Below, in pieces: positions 1 to 12,835 of a stretch of 64,000 nt of DNA. The stretch lies in assembly GCF_003576645.1 (NCBI RefSeq), contig NC_044927.1, forward strand, positions 10,574,115 through 10,638,114, given 5' to 3'. The position numbers and the translations under genes were made by a program. Each line of letters starts with the position of its first letter. Position 1 is the first letter of the stretch. The notes under the pieces were generated by a model that was not told where the DNA came from, did no database searches, and saw only the letters and a program-made list of their open reading frames with translations. The DNA is from Ipomoea triloba (taxonomy: Eukaryota; Streptophyta; Magnoliopsida; Solanales; Convolvulaceae).

Positions 1-350
1 TTTTGGATCATTGAAGGCTCCCGGAGGAGTGGATAGCAATCTGCTAATTGGTAAATTCTTCTTTAAATCTTATTCTATACTAAATGTGTTTTTATTTCTT
101 TTTGTTATACTAAATTTCTAATAGTATACATTGATGAATGCCAATTTTAAATCTTTTGTCAAGAAACATTTTATTATACCAAAATAATATTAAATATACA
201 TGCATCCTTATTAATACTTTAAATATTTAGTTGCTATAGAATATATAAATTTTAGTTTGGCAATATAGGATACACAAGGTCCTTTATTTCAAATATTCTT
301 AAAATATTATAACAAATCCAATCCGTGCAACGCACGGGCGAAAATACTAG
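1..350 (+). mobile_element. Helitron 3' end (5' part outside window)
   Basis: The right edge has the classic Helitron 3' terminus: a GC-rich hairpin at 323-337 (stem CCGTGC/GCACGG, loop AAC), a short A-rich spacer, and CTAG at 347-350 followed by T. Plant Helitrons end in a hairpin about 10-12 bases before CTRR and insert between A and T. Bases 164-350 recur almost unchanged at 982-1166, so this is a shared subterminal block. No coding sequence is visible and the rest of the element lies to the left of the window. Confidence 0.75.
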
Positions 351-1166
351 TATATTAAAATAAGTTTTAAAAAATAATAAGTAAATAACACAAATCGCAC
401 CATCTAAGGCATATTATTAAAATGATTACTTATTAACTTAATTTTTATATTTATATTAATATGATTTAATTATTATTTTTATTACATATATATTTTTATT
501 TATATGCAATTCTAATAAAGATATGTTTGTCTAGATAAATATGTAAGTGATAGTATGATACTCTATATAATAATAATAATAAATTAAATATTTTCTACCT
601 GTAATCCAGGATTTCTACAGTCGGACGACTATAATAAAATATATTTGGTTTAATATAGTATTTAATTAAGTAAATTATTTTAATAAGTAATGTATTAAAA
701 TAAGTACACTTGGGTAACTAATAGAATATTAAACAGTGTAGGGATTTTTTTATTTTTTTTTGTATGAAAAATTAAAGTACAATAATTTTAACATGATATA
801 TAACTTTACGAGCACAAATAATATATACATAATTTAGGGATATAACTTGCACAACCTCTTATAAGTTGGTTAGATATATAATTGAAATGAAAAAAATAAA
901 AATAAAATTGTGTGCTCAATTTCTCAAAGGAGTTTTAGCATACCATAATGTATTATAGCCTTTCTAATGTATTTTTTTTCGAAACATTTTATCATACCAA
1001 AATAATATTAAATATACATGCATCCTTATTAATACTTTAAATATTTAGTTGCTACAGAATATATAAATTTTAGTTTGGCAATATAGGATACACAAGGTCC
1101 TTTATTTCAAATATTCTTAAAATATTATAACAAATCCAATCCGTGCAACACGGGCGAAAATACTAG
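351..1166 (+). mobile_element. Second Helitron-type element abutting the first
   Basis: It ends with the same subterminal block as the previous element (982-1166). The hairpin is shortened by loss of GC from the loop side (1141-1153) and CTAG sits at 1163-1166, followed by T. The interior is AT-rich without ORFs. Its 5' end should lie right after the first copy, but no clear TC start is visible, so a tandem array from rolling-circle read-through and a nested insertion both remain possible. Confidence 0.6.
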
Positions 1167-1880
1167 TCTTATTAATAATGTTAATATAATTTTAATAGTT
1201 AAAATAGTCATTAAGTCTAATTATTCACATAATTATCATATTAGTATAAAATATAAAATCAAACTTAAAATAAATATAATGTAAAATAAATAAAACTAAT
1301 TTATTATAAAAATTAATCTAAATTAAATATAAAAATAGTGTTTATCAGTTATTTAAGTGTTGCTAAATATTTTTTTGTTTTCATAATTAAGTGTCGATAA
1401 ATAATTATCATTTAATTATATTTCTTCAAAAATCTTTATATTTAAATGTGTATTGCAATCACAAATAAACTCAATGTAACATTCAAATAATAACATCCAA
1501 TAGTATTCAATAATATTAATTAATAGCTAGTAATTTTTTTATAACAACAAGTGATTTTTGAGCACAATATTCAATAGTATTTTTGATAACAACAAATAAT
1601 CCCAACAAAAACACAAACTCCGCACATGACTAATAGGCTACATATTAATTCCTCGCAATTCCGCAATTAACTCCGCACATCCCAACAATAGCAACACAGA
1701 AACCCTGGAGGATAAAATCAATTAAAAACAAACCAATCTTAAAGCAAAGCAAGAAAATCCAGCACATGAAGAAAATTCATCAACAAAAATCAGAGCTTCA
1801 AGGAAAACAATAATATCACAAAGAGCACAACAACAATAAAGACATTGAAGAAAAAAAAAGGTGATAAAATAAAAAAGGAG
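1167..1880. other. AT-rich intergenic DNA without recognisable gene
   Basis: About 700 bases with long A/T runs and no conserved peptide in any frame. Nothing beyond spacer sequence is supported. Confidence 0.6.
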
Positions 1881-1899
1881 GAATTGTTGACACCCATGA

Positions 1900-2640
1900 G
1901 CCATGAGCCGGCTATACAGCCAAGAAATCAAATCTTTCTCTACCATGTTCTGGAACAAATTTTCAGCTTCTGAATATCTTAGAGCATCATCATACATTGA
2001 AAGAAGAGTGTTACCAACACATTTATTCGAATACCATCCCATCCAATTTCATCACCAAACCATGATTTATATTATCTACAGAACCACAGGCAAACAACAA
2101 GGAAGAAAGTGTAGTGGAATTTATATCATCATGGTCACGGCGGCAAACAACAAGGAAGAAAGTGTAGTGGAATTCATATCATCATGGTCACGGCGTATAA
2201 AGTAGAAACATCTAAATGCTTCCTCACAAAGTTGATTATGTGCTAGCACAGATATCATTGAATTCCATGATATAGTGTCTTTATCAGTCATGCCTTCAAA
2301 AATCGAATAGGCCTCTTTCACAAAATTAAAATTACCAGACATAGAAATAAGAGCATTAGCTACTGAAACATTATCATCAAACCCTGACTTTACAGCCTGG
2401 CCTAGCACTTGATGACCCAAAGAATTGTCTTCAAGAGAACCACAAGAAGTAATAATTGCAGTGAAGGTGTTTTGGTTACAACTAACCCCTTCATGCCTCA
2501 TTTGCTTGTACAAACTAATAACTTGCTCCTATTTTCCATTATTGGAGCATGCAACCATCATCGAAGTTCAAGTAACCACATTCTTCTCACGCATTTCCTC
2601 AAAAAATATTCTAGCATTAGAAATAAGCCCATAAACACCA
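1900..2640 (-). pseudogene. PPR-protein pseudogene fragment
   Basis: On the minus strand several pentatricopeptide-like units can be read: the stretch from 2513 to about 2200 contains the phrases MYKQMRHEGVSCNQNTF, VANALISM and DTISWNSMIS, and a second frame from 2042 to about 1905 contains VGNTLLSMY and EKDLISW. These are hallmarks of PLS-type PPR proteins, organelle RNA-binding proteins, which are usually much longer. The reading frame is broken by a 53 bp tandem duplication (2089-2194) and stops, and neither a start nor a full repeat array is present. It is a dead fragment, possibly carried by the neighbouring transposon. Confidence 0.75.
2089..2194. repeat. 53 bp tandem duplication (two copies)
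   Basis: A 53 bp unit starting at 2089 is repeated from 2142 with one mismatch. It lies inside the PPR pseudogene and shifts its frame, so it arose within that sequence. Confidence 0.85.
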
Positions 2641-3246
2641 TAAAATAGATATCGAATGTTGTATTCCTTCACCCGCCCCTAGCAAAAATATTTCACAATC
2701 TTGCCACAATAGAAAAGTAAACAGGAAAATTACAGTCAAGATTAGGAATGATCACCATCCAAAACTTTTTTTTAAAAAAAGGCATAAATGTCATCGAATG
2801 AGAAAAAAACACAATGATAGCATGGCAGACAGTTTTAAAAATCACCTAATATCTATCCATTTGAATGTCACATGTCAATTTGCAGATAAACAAGCCAACA
2901 CAGAACTGCAGGTTAATTAGCCAAGTGAGATGACTTCTTGGGACTTTGTATTGATATCACATTATCATGGGTTGAATATCCACCAATTAAAATAAAATAT
3001 GAAACTACTTACAGTTGTTTCCACGGAAAAATATTATAGTAATCTGAATGCATATCATGTAGAAGATTGTCCATTAACATGATGACTAGAGGATGAATAT
3101 TGCTTTCCACTCCCTTGTGAAGATTAGTGCTTGTTTCCTTCATCGGGTACCTACATTACAAATCAACCAATTACAAATCAAATACGAAAACACAAAGTTT
3201 AACCGCAGAAATACATCAAACCATCTTGAAAATCAATCCCCACATT
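2641..3246. other. Spacer between PPR fragment and CACTA genes
   Basis: No coding sequence recognised. I looked here for the missing CACTAC terminus of the adjacent CACTA element and did not find one. Confidence 0.5.
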
Positions 3247-4969
3247 TCAAAATGAACCATTTACAAATGAAATACAGCAACTTACTAGGAGGAAGGGATG
3301 CATAACAAAAGTACTTACTGGTTGAGATGTTTGGTTAAGCAAGGTAACAAATTGTTTAGGAAGTTTGCCAAAAGTTTTTTCCAAAACAGCAACAAGAGCC
3401 CCTCCCATGGCCTTTTGCATATCATTTTGAGCTTGCAATTGAGCTTTAGTTGCAGCTAACTCCTTCTCCAAATTGGACACATACTCTTTCATTTGATTAT
3501 CATTAGACGAGCTTGAAGTATTGTTAAATACCTTAGATGGGCATGGTCCAAAACCTAACCCACGAACATGTCTGGGGTGTTCTTTTCCAAAGGCTTTGCC
3601 AAGAGGGTCACCTTGTGAAACAGATTGTGATTGAGAAGATGAGCCTTGATCCATTTCATTTCTAATTTTTTCCTACATTAAGCAAATATCAATTTGAGGT
3701 GTAACATCTAACCCTATTCAAACTAAATTAAAGCATACTTACAGTGATAATTCTACATTCTTCATTAATAGATGACCCTCTTTTTACTTTGTAGGTATCA
3801 ATCCATAGTTCTGAGCGATTAACACCGTGCCCGAGTTCAATTTCCTTGTATGAAAATTAAATTGTTAGTAATTAAGAAAAATAAACATTCAACTTAGTTA
3901 ATTTCAAAAGAATAAAAAAAATTTGGAGTACCATCTCAGCCCTTCTCCTAGTAAAGCTCTTTGATCCACAAGTATGTGCAATTTTTTTGTGTTTCCTACT
4001 TTCAGCATTTTTTCTCCACATTTCCTAATAATAAAGTATAATATTAATACATTAGGAAAATATGACCACAATATTACGCAAACAAATATTAGAAACATTA
4101 CCTTAGATTTTTCAGATAGTTGACAAACCTTGACCACTGATCTCTATGAATTTCAATTGGACACTTACTAATCAATTCATCCCGATTTAATGAAAGATCA
4201 TAGAACTTTGATCTATCCACAACCTAGATTTGAAGTCCTTCCATTTCTTCCCAATATTTTGAAGTGTCCAATATTTTGCAACCACGTCATTTTGGAAGTG
4301 AAATTTTGGCTTCAGATCATGGTAAATGTAATTATTAGCATTATACATTTATTTTTTGAATGTAGCAAATAATTGAACCTATTTTGTTACCTTGATTATT
4401 TTGGTAAAGATATCTTATTTATACTGCTTTGGCATCAATCTCCAATAAGTAAAATTGATTGGAAATGAGCTACTTTCCTATGCCAACCCTGCAAGTGTTC
4501 TAGTAAATAATCCAACTGTTTCAGTGAATGGTGTACCAAAGTTGTCAAATGGGACTATGATTTGTTCACCCAATGGGAGTGTCCAAACTTCTTTAACTTT
4601 CAATTTTTTCTTCTTCACGAATCCTTCCCCATCAGTCAATAAATGGAAATAAATTAATGTATTGATTTATTCAAACTTTTTGTACATGTCAATCAATAAA
4701 TATAATAATGTAAACTTACTAATCACATCAACTTCCCACGTAGTCCTTGTTTTCTTTTTAGATGAAGATTGCAAATCTTCATTTTGCTCTTGTGGTGTTT
4801 CACTATCTTGAGTTTGCTCTTGAGGTGCGTCATTATCCTGAGTTTGTTCTTGATTAGGAAATATATCTTCATGCGGTGGATCATTCAACAATTGCTCGTG
4901 TGTTGATGAAGAAGATTGTTGTTGAGACATTGACCGACTCATATCCATGAATCTTTTTGATCTTGGCAT
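3247..4969 (-). pseudogene. CACTA TNPA-like (Ptta/En/Spm, Transposase_24-type) gene, decayed
   Basis: Minus-strand exons are recognisable in order: an acidic, Q/E-rich first exon at 4667-4969 (MPRSKRFMDMSRSMSQQQ onward); a block at about 4380-4640 with a PFDNFGTPF phrase containing an in-frame stop and ending in VPI-type sequence around 4450; and a C-terminal exon at 3247-3654 with the diagnostic GKEHPRHVRGLGFGPCPSK motif, followed by a probable coiled coil (LEKELAATKAQLQAQ). This is the second gene of plant CACTA elements, thought to bind subterminal repeats. Stops within the middle block show that this copy is dead. It lies downstream of TNP2 in the same orientation, the usual CACTA gene order. 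Confidence 0.75.
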
Positions 4970-5150
4970 ACCTACACATCAAATGAAAAACAGATTTCAG
5001 TTTAAACAAAAATGAACAAAAATAAGAAGAAAAAGAGCAAAGCTCTAGGAGAGTAAGCATGTTAACCTGAACAATTTAATCATTATTTTATCTTTCAATT
5101 CCACTATCAACAATAGTGGTTATTTCATCATTTAGTTCTTCTCTTGTTAA

Positions 5151-7373
5151 CTACAAATTTTCAATCTCATTGAAAATCATAGGATTTTGATTTTCACTTG
5201 AAACTGAAGTACAATCATATATGCTATTGTCAACATTTTCACCCATGTCAAAAAAGTCTCTTGGTTTGAAAGGTATTGCAACATTCCAATCTTTTTCCAT
5301 CTCATTAGTGACATAAAACACCATCTGAGCTTTTTCAGCTAACACATATGGTTCATCATCTGTACTGTCTCCAACATGTATTGTTCTAGAGAAGTTAACT
5401 TCGGTGAAACCATAACTATCTCTTCTTATCCCTCTTGGAGTAGTCGTATCAACCCATATACACTTAAATAGTGTAACCACAAATTTGCTGTAGTAATTAT
5501 GTTCAATGATGTCAACCAATTTTCCATAATAAGCAACATCTCCAAAAACTCAATGAGTATCACGACTACTTGCAACACTTGGAGTTCCGGCAATAACAAA
5601 TACTCCACTATTTTGAGACTTCAGTCCTTCTTCTCGATTCACTGTTCGAAATCTTAAACCATTAATGTTATATGAAGAAAATCTTCTAGCATGAGTATTT
5701 AGGGTTTCAACTTGCTCTTGATTGTCATTATTTAGGATCTAAAACACAATGATATTGTATTAGTAAATTAATTTTGAAGTAAATATTGATTTGAGGTGAA
5801 ATTCTTACTCTCTTTGTAAACCAACTGGAAAATTCTCTATTAACTATTTTTTGAATCTCAGCAGAAGATCTCGTTCGCCTCCTTAATCGTCTCTTCGTTA
5901 AAATTTTAAATTCCCTATATGTGATAACACATTTGTAACAATTTGGGATGTTGACATAATATGTTATTTTTCACCAAAATACATAATTTGGGATGTTACT
6001 TACTCAACATATTTGTCAACATGTTTGCAATTCATTAGCACATATCGATGTGCTTGTTGTTTCTCTATCTCAGTTAGTTGAAAAGTTGAAACACTACCTA
6101 TTGGTCGACCAATTTGTTTGAAGATATTGCTTTGAATATTTTCAGCATACAATGACACATCATCAACACGCCTAGATCGGTTGAACCTTGTTTCAACCCC
6201 TTCTAAATACCTTGAGCAAAATGTAAGACATTCTTCAGCAATATAACCTTTGCCTATAGAACCCTCTGGGTTTGCTCGGTTGCGTACAAAAGATTTTAAA
6301 TGTCCTAAGTACCTAAATAAAAATAAGACATAAGTTTGTGTTTATCGATAATCTAATAAAGAGAACTTTAAATATCCAAAATTTATTTTCCTCTGAATGT
6401 TGTACATCCATCGCCTCCATCAGTATGGAACAGGACCTCCAAGCTTAACCTCGTCAACAAGCTGAAAAACTAAATGCACCATAACCGTGAAAAATGATGA
6501 TGGAAATATCATTTCCATATGGCATAATGTTAGCACAAGTCGACTTTGGAGGTTATCAAGCTCTTTGACATTTAAGACTCTACTACATATTTGTCTAAAA
6601 AAAGAACCCAATTCTACCAAAGCCATACAAACTTAATCTGGTAATAAATTACGTATGACAATTGGCAATAGATGTTTCATAAGAATGTGAAAATCATGAC
6701 TTTTCAATCCATGTATCTTGCGATTCTTCAAATCAACACATCTTGAAATATTACTTGAGTAACCATCTGGCAGTAATACACTCTTTAGTGTTGCAAGAAA
6801 TACACCTTTTTTCTATATTTGTCATCGTAAAACAACTTGGAGAGTATTTTCCATTTTCATTAAGGCGAAGGTCATCTCTTATATCCATTGACACTAAATC
6901 CATTCGAGCATTTAGATTATCTTTTGACCTTGTAGGGTCATTTAGCAAAGTAAACAACACATTGTCAAAAAAATTCTTTTCAATATGCATGACATCAAGG
7001 TTGTGTCGCAACAAATTGAATTCCCAATGAGGGAGTTGGAAAAATATACTTTTCTTCTTCCATTGCTGCGTGTCACCATCTTCAACTCTTATCACTCGTG
7101 ATCTTTTACTCTTCTCAGTCATTTCTATGTTTTTCCCAAATGTAATATTGATATCTGCAAGTTGATTTAAAACATCTGAACCTGAAAACATCTTTGGCGG
7201 ACTTCGCTCTCAAATCTTTGGTTCCATCAAATTTAGAGCTGTGATATCTATATCGATGAGAAGGCCCTAAGAACTGACGATGACCCATAAAACACCACTT
7301 CTTACTATGTAGAAGGCGATTTGGCAAAAAATCAAAGTTGCATGAGGGGCATGCTAGCCCTGTATGTGTATTT
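5151..7373 (-). pseudogene. CACTA transposase TNP2, 3' half
   Basis: Reading the minus strand from 7373, the sequence continues the TNP2 protein interrupted at 15403: THTGLACPSCNFD, KWCFMGHRQFL, SFDGTKDLR-type residues, then in a shifted frame MFSGSDVLNQLADI and LRHNLDVMHIEKN (6751-7191). Next comes a DUF4218-type block (6420-6626, LGSFFRQICSRVL, FPSSFFTVMVHL) and a DUF4216-type block (5151-5608, VVTLFKCIWVD, YGFTEVNFSR, KPRDFFDMG). The frame change near 7208 looks like a one-base insertion, and further stops or introns lie between the blocks. TNP2 is the DDE transposase of En/Spm-type CACTA transposons. This copy is broken and cannot make a full protein. Confidence 0.85.
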
Positions 7374-7779
7374 TGTAAGATCACAAATATTGTCTAAACA
7401 TACAGAATAAATCTACGAGAAACTGAACTCGTAGTAGCGGAAGCATAAGTCGTGTTGATCTCCAACCATAGTTGATACCTTGTTGTGTTGCCTCTTGAAC
7501 TGTAGATCTGCAAGGTGTTAGTCGTTTTGTCTCACACTTAACTCAGAACCCTAAATGATATACTGGTATTTTCTAAGTAGTATGAGTACCATATCTTGAG
7601 GTGCTATATAATTGTTTGTCTTGCATCCCATCAATGCAGGCTTTATATAGGCATAATGCTGGATTGGACTAAACCTAGATATCCAATCCAACCTATAACT
7701 TAATGAGCCTAGTCCACTTGCACCACATTATTAAGACCCACAATATATAATATATATTGTATTAGGGAAAAGTCTTACA
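7374..7779 (-). repeat. 3' LTR of the LARD-like element
   Basis: 406 bp direct repeat with TGTAAGA/TCTTACA ends. It retains a block of roughly 70 bp, around the phrase TGGTATTTTC, that is lost from the other LTR. The two LTRs also differ at scattered bases, so the insertion is not recent. Confidence 0.88.
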
Positions 7780-10700
7780 GTCTCCTACTTGGTGCAAGTA
7801 CTAGCACAACTCTCATCAAAGAACAAAACACACGAATCATAGCGATATGTCCTCTACTCGTCAGAGTAATATCTTCTATGTATCACATGCATTTTTATTC
7901 CCCAACTTAAGTCCTTTATGAACAAACCCAACGTTTATTCTTGGTACCTTAAGAGATGTTTCTCAAAATAAAATATATGTGCAACTTAAAAGAGGAAAAC
8001 CATCCAAATTGTACAAAAGAGTACACTTCATGATCTCTAAGATCCTTAATGTTAACTATGCCTTAAGTAGAGATCTCTTAATATTAGCATAATGCTAACT
8101 AGCTATATTCCATGTCTAGTTTATAACTTAACTTAAGCACTACCTCTAACGGCCAAGAGCTTGGAGTTGACACGCCTGTCACTCCCACTCATCAAAATAG
8201 CCAAAAGATAGTTTAGTCATAGAAGCATTCCAACAACTTAGACAATAAACCGAAACTCTAAGTCCATAAATTTAGAATTTAAATATACACCATAACTTCC
8301 CAAATAACTTCAAGGTCTTCTTTAAAAATGAACTGAACATTATAAGTCTTACTTTTATGTCTCGCAAAATTGTCTTGAGCCTTACAAACCAAAATGACCC
8401 AGATCAATTTTGAAGAAAACTAAAAGCTCTATTAAATGCTAAAAAAATTTATTTAAATAAAAGTGTATCACAACTTAAATGTTTTTATTCTAATAAACTC
8501 CTTAATATTGTCACAACATTTTCATAAATATGTTGCACAACCAAATGTTCAATAATTTGAACATATTAATTTATATGAACAAATACAAGATTAATACTTG
8601 TGGAATCTCTTAATGGAGCATCTTAATGATCTTTTTCTAAATGATCACTCCAACTGATTAAAATATTCTTCAGCAGAATTAATGATATACGTACTCACAA
8701 TTGATTTGACCAACTAAATAATGAAGATACAGTTCCCCACCATTAGTTGGGCATACTAAATAATTAATATTTGGTTCCAGTCCAACTAAAGTAATAACTA
8801 ATGAGGACATAACTCCCCACCATAGTTGGACATACTAAAATAATAAAATACACTTTCCAAAACCAAGTTGGAGTTTGGCTCGAAAATGTACATTTTATTC
8901 TTGGAAACCAAAAGAGGTATATCAAATATATCACGTAACTTACTACAGTTAGTCCAAATAAACGAACAAAATTCGCAAAACAATTAATAAAAGTGGTTAA
9001 ATTTTGGGAAGTAACTAAATACATGTTTTGCCAATGCAAACCATGAAAACTTAGAATTATAATTGAACTAAATTTATAAATTCTAAGATATTGTGATAAA
9101 ATTATTATCTAATGGGTTGAGGGATTTATTGACATAAAACTTGCCTGTAGGCTAAAGTTTTATTTCTATTAAATCCAATTAAAACCCTTATGATAATATT
9201 TCATCTCAATTATTAAATAGACAGAAGAATCTAGGTGCATAAAACTTGCATGTGTGCTAAACTTTTACTCAATTAAATCAAACTGAAATTTTATGATAAA
9301 ACAATTATCAAATGAGTTGAAGAATCAAGTGATATAAGACTTGCCTGTAGGCTAAAGTTTTAATCAACGAGATTCATTACAACTATTATGATAAAACTTA
9401 AGAAATCATGTTCCTTCTCTTAATCCATGTGGGTAAATTAAGAAATATGATCTAAAGTTTGCATCATAAAATTAAACTTTATGATAGAGATGAAATTATT
9501 TACAAATAATTATAAACTAAATAAATTTATTTATTTCTATCATCACTGATAAAACTACTGAACTACATTCCGATACATAATTGCCTGTGGGCTAAATTAT
9601 GATCATAGTGCAATATTTAATCCTAATTAATCATACAAATATAACGAAATTTCATGTGAGCTAAATTCCATCATATTAAATACAATTAATCACAAATGAT
9701 ATGTCTAAAACTTTATGTGATCAATATAAACTGCTCAATATATAATTTTAACAGATTAAAGGATGTTGTGGCTACTCCCCAATCAAATTAAAATTATAAG
9801 ATCACTAGACAATTATCAATTCATTGTCTAACCTTTACGTGATTGAAGCTTAAGAGAAATCAATAAATTAAAGATGCTATTGGTATTCTTTAATGAACTG
9901 AAATCAAATCACATTTGCAATGAATAATTAAAATTTTTAACAAACAGACTAGACCAGATCGTGATGGAAAAATCAAAGTATATGATATTTAAGGGGACAA
10001 ACAGACTAGTGGCACAAGATATTATTAAGTCATGGCCATAAAACTAGTATGCCTCCCCAATTCATATGAACTCAATGTATAACTGTTTGGGGGTATGGTA
10101 TAAACCTAAAAAATTGTAGTGTATACACCAAAAAGCTATATGGTTCACCTATGATTAAAGCTTAAATTGGTGAACTAAATCAACGGACCAAATGTGCTTA
10201 AATTCAGGCACTACCGTAACTAAAGTTTATGCATAAGTCCAACTTAATTACAAACTAATATAATTCCATCCTAAATTTATGCATTGCTAAAGGCATGATA
10301 AAAAAATATTGCATTATTTAAAACAAAATATTATGCTTAGGACAAATATGCATAAAATTAAACATTAAACTCATATATTCCAAACAAATTGCATAATTTA
10401 AAATAATTTTTAATATGAGCTTTCAAAGTATAGTATTAATATCCAAACACTAATATGAGTCCAAACCAAAGAGACCCAACATTTTTAATAATGACATAAT
10501 GGATATATACTTTGAAATTTCAAACTTTAAGTCCATGGAAAAATGTTTTAATGCATAAAGATCAAATTAATGAGAAATAGACTGAATTTACAAATTTTAA
10601 CAATATCAAACCAAAACAATATGTTGTAATTTGTAAATCAAAATCTCACAAACCCTCATTGCATAATTAAACCTAATATTATTCACTTAATGTGATCAAA

Positions 10701-11408
10701 TGCATGTGAAACAATCCAAAGAGTATGAATCATACGTAACCAAATATGGGCAATAGCATTAATTATTATTCAAAGACTAAATAAATTATGGAATAAATGT
10801 ACAATAATGGCAATAGTCAGTTGCCTAAAAAAAATGTCATATCTGAAGTATTGCCACAAACATAATTGGAAACAATTCAGGATTCATAAATAAAATCATA
10901 ATAATGTTAACATTAAAGTATTAATGGTAATAGGTAACCTTATAATTACCATTAACATTTAATAATAACAACCAAAGTATGGTAATACACCTTCTTTAAT
11001 GTTTCCATTTTCCTTAAAGAAATAAAATGTGGCAATTTCAAATTATAGCAGTTAACTATAACTGTAGCACCAAAAATAATGATAAATAAACTTATTGACT
11101 TACCTTAATGATGCAAATCACATCTCCCATAGTGCTAAAATTCTCTCCATCTTCACCGCTAGTAACCTTGATGCAACATCCAATGGTATGTAACAATTTA
11201 TTGGTAGACTTAATTACCATTATATTACCAATAAGAGTCATTACCATTTTTGGTCCTACTGTTATTGTGACATTGCCAATTTTAGTCCACTTTATTAATT
11301 TTTGCCACATTTGAACCACTCTTTTTTAGGCATTGCCACTTTTAGTCCATCGTTAGAAAATCCGTCCAAAAGCCGTCAAACACAGGGGTATATTTGTCTT
11401 TTCAGTGA

Positions 11409-11657
11409 GTGTTTGTCATCTCCTATAAACATTTCAGCCAGAAACTCCACCGTCGCCATCCAATGTTCCTCCGCCGCCCTTTTGTTCATCCACCTGTTCG
11501 TGCTGGCATATTCCACCAGATTTCTCGAATCTTCGAACCTAGATCAGACCGGCCCTTCATGCTCTCTTCTGCAATTCCATCAATCCTGAGCCGCCACCGA
11601 TGCCTCCCTTTCAGAACTCAGGCCGCAACTTCTTCTTATCCCTTATCTATTGTATGA
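11409..11657 (+). other. GC-rich exon-like fragment in Pack-MULE, origin unknown
   Basis: An open frame of 82 codons rich in R, P and S, much higher in GC than its surroundings, immediately inside the left TIR. It could be a second captured host fragment (first exon or 5' leader) upstream of the HSP101 piece. I do not recognise the peptide. Confidence 0.4.
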
Positions 11658-11974
11658 TGTTTATATACGTATATATTTCTATGTATACTCATCCATTTGT
11701 TTGAACTTACTGTTTATAAAATTAATTGGAAAAGTGAGTGCTTAGATATTGGGTTTATAGAAGTTCAAAATTTTCAATTGGTTCTGTAAATTGGATGGCA
11801 GTTCTTGAGATAAACATTAATGTGTTGATTGTCAAATTGGAACTTGAATGAATAAAACAGAATATTGAATCCCTATTGTCTGAATATGAAATTATTGTGT
11901 TCCATGGACTCAAAAAATTAATTTGATTTCTCGTAATTGTTGAAATGAATTTGCGTTGATTGCCAATAGTATAG

Positions 11975-12316
11975 GAGACGGCGAGCACGTCGCTGATCAA
12001 GGTGATCCGGTGAGCACAGGCATTGCAAAAGGCCCGTCGGGACTCGCATTTCGTAGTTGATTTTGGGGCTTTTGGAGGATTCTCATATTGGTTGCCAACA
12101 ATCAGTTGCCAAGTAACCTGGCTGATGTTAGGCTTATAGCATTGGACATGGGAGCACTGAAGTACAGAGGGGAATTCGAGGAAAGGTTGAAAGCAGTTTT
12201 GAAGGAAGTAGAAGAAGCCAAAGGGAAAGTGATTCTCTTCATCGATGAGATTCATTTGGTTTTGGGTGCTGGCCGAACAGAGGGGTCAATGGATGCTGCA
12301 AATCTCTTTAAGTCAA
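11975..12316 (+). pseudogene. Captured HSP101/ClpB fragment
   Basis: Two pieces of the heat-shock disaggregase HSP101 (ClpB family AAA+ ATPase) are visible. About 11985-12095 matches the N-terminal/NBD1 approach: SLIKVIR, stop, AQALQKAR, then a frame change after VVD. About 12100-12316 reads [28 protein letters not shown], here in two parts, then [18 protein letters not shown], the Walker B region of NBD1. Compared with the family, the segment between these pieces, including Walker A, is missing. Four residues (VAGA) before [10 protein letters not shown] are also deleted, and an 8 bp deletion with TTGA microhomology explains the frame change. The fragment lies between the TIRs of the Pack-MULE. 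It cannot make a working chaperone, though a transcript could give siRNA. Confidence 0.85.
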
Positions 12317-12788
12317 TGAAAAGACAAATATGCCCTTGTGTTTGACGGCTTTTGGACGGATTTTCTAACGATGGACTAAAAGTGGCAATGCATAAAAAAG
12401 AGTGGTTCAAATGTGGCAAAAATTAATGAAGTGGACTAAAATTGGCAATGTCACAATAACAGTAGGACCAAAAATGGTAATGACTCTTACCAATAATCAC
12501 CAAATACGTAATCTTTCCAAACTTAATAGATTACCAATAAATAATTATTATTATGAAAGGTAATAAACGAGATTAGCCCCTAAACTTAATAATACTAACA
12601 AAATATTTCCAATTAACTATAATAAAGGCAAAACTGTAATTAAGGGAATGCATAATGCCAATCTCATATCACCACATAATAATTAACCAAGACAATAATG
12701 TCTTTTAGGGAGACTAAAATTAGTGTAATAATCAAATTACCATTCTAAGAGCAATATACCAACTATATTGATTACTATTATTAAAAGA

Positions 12789-12789
<1 letters not shown>

Positions 12790-12833
<44 letters not shown>
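12790..12833. repeat. (TTA)n microsatellite
   Basis: About 14 uninterrupted TTA/ATT units inside the LARD-like element. Confidence 0.95.

Positions 12834-12835
<2 letters not shown>

Larger units (their letters stand above)
11235..12486. mobile_element. Pack-MULE with 170 bp TIRs
   Basis: Left TIR 11235-11404 and right TIR 12317-12486 are inverted copies of equal length (170 bp) with only about four mismatches by eye. Ends are GAGTCATTACC and its complement. The element is flanked by a perfect 10 bp duplication, TTACCAATAA (11225-11234 and 12487-12496). Long TIRs, G-starting ends and a 9-11 bp duplication are Mutator-like hallmarks. The 0.9 kb interior has no transposase but holds HSP101-derived sequence and a GC-rich exon-like stretch (11430-11650), so it is a Pack-MULE. 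High TIR identity suggests a rather young insertion. Confidence 0.92.

Noticed and set aside
11755..12255. Minus-strand ORF of 166 codons at 11755-12255
   Set aside because: It runs antisense to the HSP101-derived sequence and has no similarity of its own.
12088..12345. A small functional ClpB-like gene
   Set aside because: It lacks Walker A, has a four-residue deletion and ends in MULE TIR sequence; it is a captured fragment.
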